A stretch of 64,000 nt of DNA from a virus. Under the pieces are notes generated by a model. It was not told the origin of the DNA, searched no databases, and was given only the letters and a program-made list of their open reading frames with translations. Where the stretch lies: the IMG/VR virus record IMGVR_UViG_3300042542_002102, positions 1 to 64,000 of that record. One strand, 5' to 3'. Of this stretch, positions 62,535 to 64,000 are shown piece after piece. The position numbers and the translations under genes are program-made. The stretch's first letter is position 1; each line of letters starts with the position of its first letter.

Positions 62535-63167
62535 ATGGCAAATAATAGTTATAAAGAAAATGTATTTACCCTAGAAGAAATTAATGATATAGAAACAAGC
62601 ATCTCAAATGAACTTAAAAATAGAGAGCATGTTGAGTGGTCAGATGCAATCATGGGAAATACGCATACAGAAAATCTTGTTAGGATTAAAAGAGACTTTC
62701 TTGGAAGAATAGAAATAAACAACCTCCCCATGCCAGACTCAGTTATTGAAAAAGTTTTAAATCTTGCAAAAGAAATGTATCAATTAGAAACATCACATCC
62801 TCAAAACATTAGTGGCATAACATACGTTGAGTATAATCCAAAATATGGAACACCATCTCTAAATGTACATAAGGATAATGGATCTTGCGGTTTTATATTA
62901 GACTATCAACTTGCCTCAAATATATCCTGGCCCTTTGGCGTTGAAGAATCTACATACGTTCTTTCTGATAATTCTATTTTGGCTATGTATCCGACCACAC
63001 ATTACCATTGGAGACCAAGCATTAAATGGAGTGAGGGAAATTTTGTTAGACTTATATTCTTTGAGTTCTTTACTCCAGGATTAACAAAGACTGAAGATCC
63101 AGTCAAGTATCAAAGTGCTTTAAGTTTTGCCAATAATTTTGTACAGGAGGATAAAAATGAAGTATGA
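62535..63167 (+). CDS. 2OG-Fe(II) oxygenase-like protein (210 aa)
   Basis: The dioxygenase pattern: H112-K-D114 (NVHKDNGSCGF), distal His in THYHWR (H156 or H158) and R172 (FVRLIFFEF) for 2-oxoglutarate. The strand LDYQLASNISWPFGVEE matches DYQIGGNTTWPLVVEG of the next protein, so they are paralogs of a phage oxygenase subgroup. ATG 62535 is leaderless; an earlier in-frame start is upstream of the box. Confidence 0.6.
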   Translation: MANNSYKENVFTLEEINDIETSISNELKNREHVEWSDAIMGNTHTENLVRIKRDFLGRIEINNLPMPDSVIEKVLNLAKEMYQLETSHPQNISGITYVEYNPKYGTPSLNVHKDNGSCGFILDYQLASNISWPFGVEESTYVLSDNSILAMYPTTHYHWRPSIKWSEGNFVRLIFFEFFTPGLTKTEDPVKYQSALSFANNFVQEDKNEV

Positions 63168-63747
63168 TGAAGTAAATACAATTGTTGATTCAGTTTTAAC
63201 TGAAGATGAGATCAGAATGATCTACTCATTAGTTGAAAAATCTAATGAAGGGTATCTCATGGAACTCTTTAATCAAAAGATATCAAACTTTCCTTTACCA
63301 GAAGAGATATCTAAAAAAATAATTAGTAAGTGTGAAGAATTGTCTGGTGAATCAGGACTAGAAATATCTGAGTATCAGTTTTCAAAATATGAAAAAACAA
63401 CAGATGAGAATGGAAAGACAAGAAATCCAAACCTATTCCCACATTTTGATGATACTTTTCCAGAGCCAAGATTTACATTTGACTATCAAATAGGTGGTAA
63501 TACAACCTGGCCATTAGTAGTTGAGGGAAATGTCTTTGAATTAAAAAACAATCAGGCTTTGACATTTTCTGGAACACATCAGATTCATTGGAGACTAAAG
63601 AAAAACTTTGAAGATGGCGAAAGAATAGACATGGTTTTTTTTCACCTAAGAAAAAAAGGTGGGGCAAAAAAGGATCCATCTGTAAATGAAACAATGCATA
63701 TAAAAGAGGGAACATTTAGAAAGATGTACGATCAGGGGAGAAATTAA
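63157..63747 (+). CDS. 2OG-Fe(II) oxygenase-like protein (196 aa)
   Basis: Contains H96-F-D98 (PHFDDTFPEPRF), H144 in HQIHWR and R156 (GERIDMVFFH). Related to the preceding protein. Start ATG 63157 follows AGGAGG (63145-63150) within the end of the previous gene, so it is well translated. Substrate unknown. Confidence 0.6.
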   Translation: MKYDEVNTIVDSVLTEDEIRMIYSLVEKSNEGYLMELFNQKISNFPLPEEISKKIISKCEELSGESGLEISEYQFSKYEKTTDENGKTRNPNLFPHFDDTFPEPRFTFDYQIGGNTTWPLVVEGNVFELKNNQALTFSGTHQIHWRLKKNFEDGERIDMVFFHLRKKGGAKKDPSVNETMHIKEGTFRKMYDQGRN

Positions 63748-63748
63748 T

Positions 63749-64000
63749 ATGGCAGAAATGCATAACTACCTAACACCAATGGATAAGTATTCAAAAAGAC
63801 TGCCATTCTATGTAGATAATTTGTTTGACTTAGACCAAGTTTCAAGAATTAAATCACTTTTAGAAGAAAACAGAAAACTAGAGCCATTTATTATTGGCGA
63901 CAGAATTGAAGATGGATACATAAGAACTTCAGAGTTTAGAAGTAGATACCAGCCAAAGATTGCAAAGAACATGTCAAGAACATTGATTGAGTTTGACATG
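63749..64000 (+). CDS. N-terminus of a possible third tandem oxygenase (partial, 84+ aa)
   Basis: Begins one base after the previous stop, with GGGGAG just upstream, and stays open to the window edge. The visible part (RLPFYVDNLFDLDQVSRIKS) resembles the leading segment of P4H-like proteins, but the catalytic core lies outside the window. The call is by context. Confidence 0.4.
   Translation, partial: MAEMHNYLTPMDKYSKRLPFYVDNLFDLDQVSRIKSLLEENRKLEPFIIGDRIEDGYIRTSEFRSRYQPKIAKNMSRTLIEFDM

Noticed and set aside
1-64000. tRNA or rRNA genes
   Set aside because: No cloverleaf or rRNA-like stretch was recognised by eye; a scan with a tRNA finder would be decisive.

Overview
The window is a stretch of an AT-rich, double-stranded DNA tailed phage genome. 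It encodes an HK97-type head (portal, protease with scaffold, major capsid), one major tail protein with no sheath gene, a very large tape measure protein and its own replisome. This is the layout of a long-tailed siphovirus. No terminase, integrase, repressor or tRNA was seen, so the window is only part of the genome and the lifestyle cannot be read from it. The host is probably a low-GC, environmental (freshwater or marine) actinobacterium. That is an inference from the many genes whose ATG sits 7-10 bases after a TGnTATAAT box (leaderless starts, common in Actinobacteria), a class II ribonucleotide reductase and a PASTA domain on one fibre.

Layout. 1-1137: small ORFs, some membrane-bound, behind a repeat-rich leader. 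1357-2944: a small leaderless gene, a reverse-strand block with a DHH-like phosphoesterase, and a holin-like membrane protein. 2945-3219: a control region with an inverted repeat and a likely small hairpin RNA. 3220-9737: first fibre cluster (BppU-like modules, collagen-like fibres, a 1013-residue VTP-repeat fibre with PASTA and Hint domains). 9753-11169: a zinc-ribbon protein and two oxygenases. 11213-11776: a reverse-strand secreted SLT-type muramidase. 11878-19260: second fibre cluster, ending in another Hint protein. 19316-23381: three more oxygenases around adenosylcobalamin-dependent ribonucleotide reductase. 23397-27104: a giant LamG-like fibre. 27123-36657: head, connector and tail-tube genes and two paralogous chaperone-like genes. 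36671-53508: tape measure and distal tail. 53508-62527: zinc-ribbon and HTH proteins, DnaB-like helicase, primase, putative SSB, DnaE-type polymerase, RecA and a small putative nuclease. 62535-64000: two or three further oxygenases, the last cut by the window edge.

The most unusual theme is the combination of at least seven Fe(II)/2-oxoglutarate-type dioxygenase genes, several beside fibre genes, with fibres rich in proline repeats (Gly-X-Y collagen and Val-Thr-Pro). Two of the longest stalks end in a Hint (intein/Hedgehog-like) autoprocessing module. I infer a possible virion-protein hydroxylation and maturation system; the sequence does not prove this. The second theme is gene control. Many genes carry their own extended -10 promoter directly at the start codon, sometimes overlapping the upstream stop codon, while the capsid, tail-tube and other highly expressed genes use strong Shine-Dalgarno sites and terminators.
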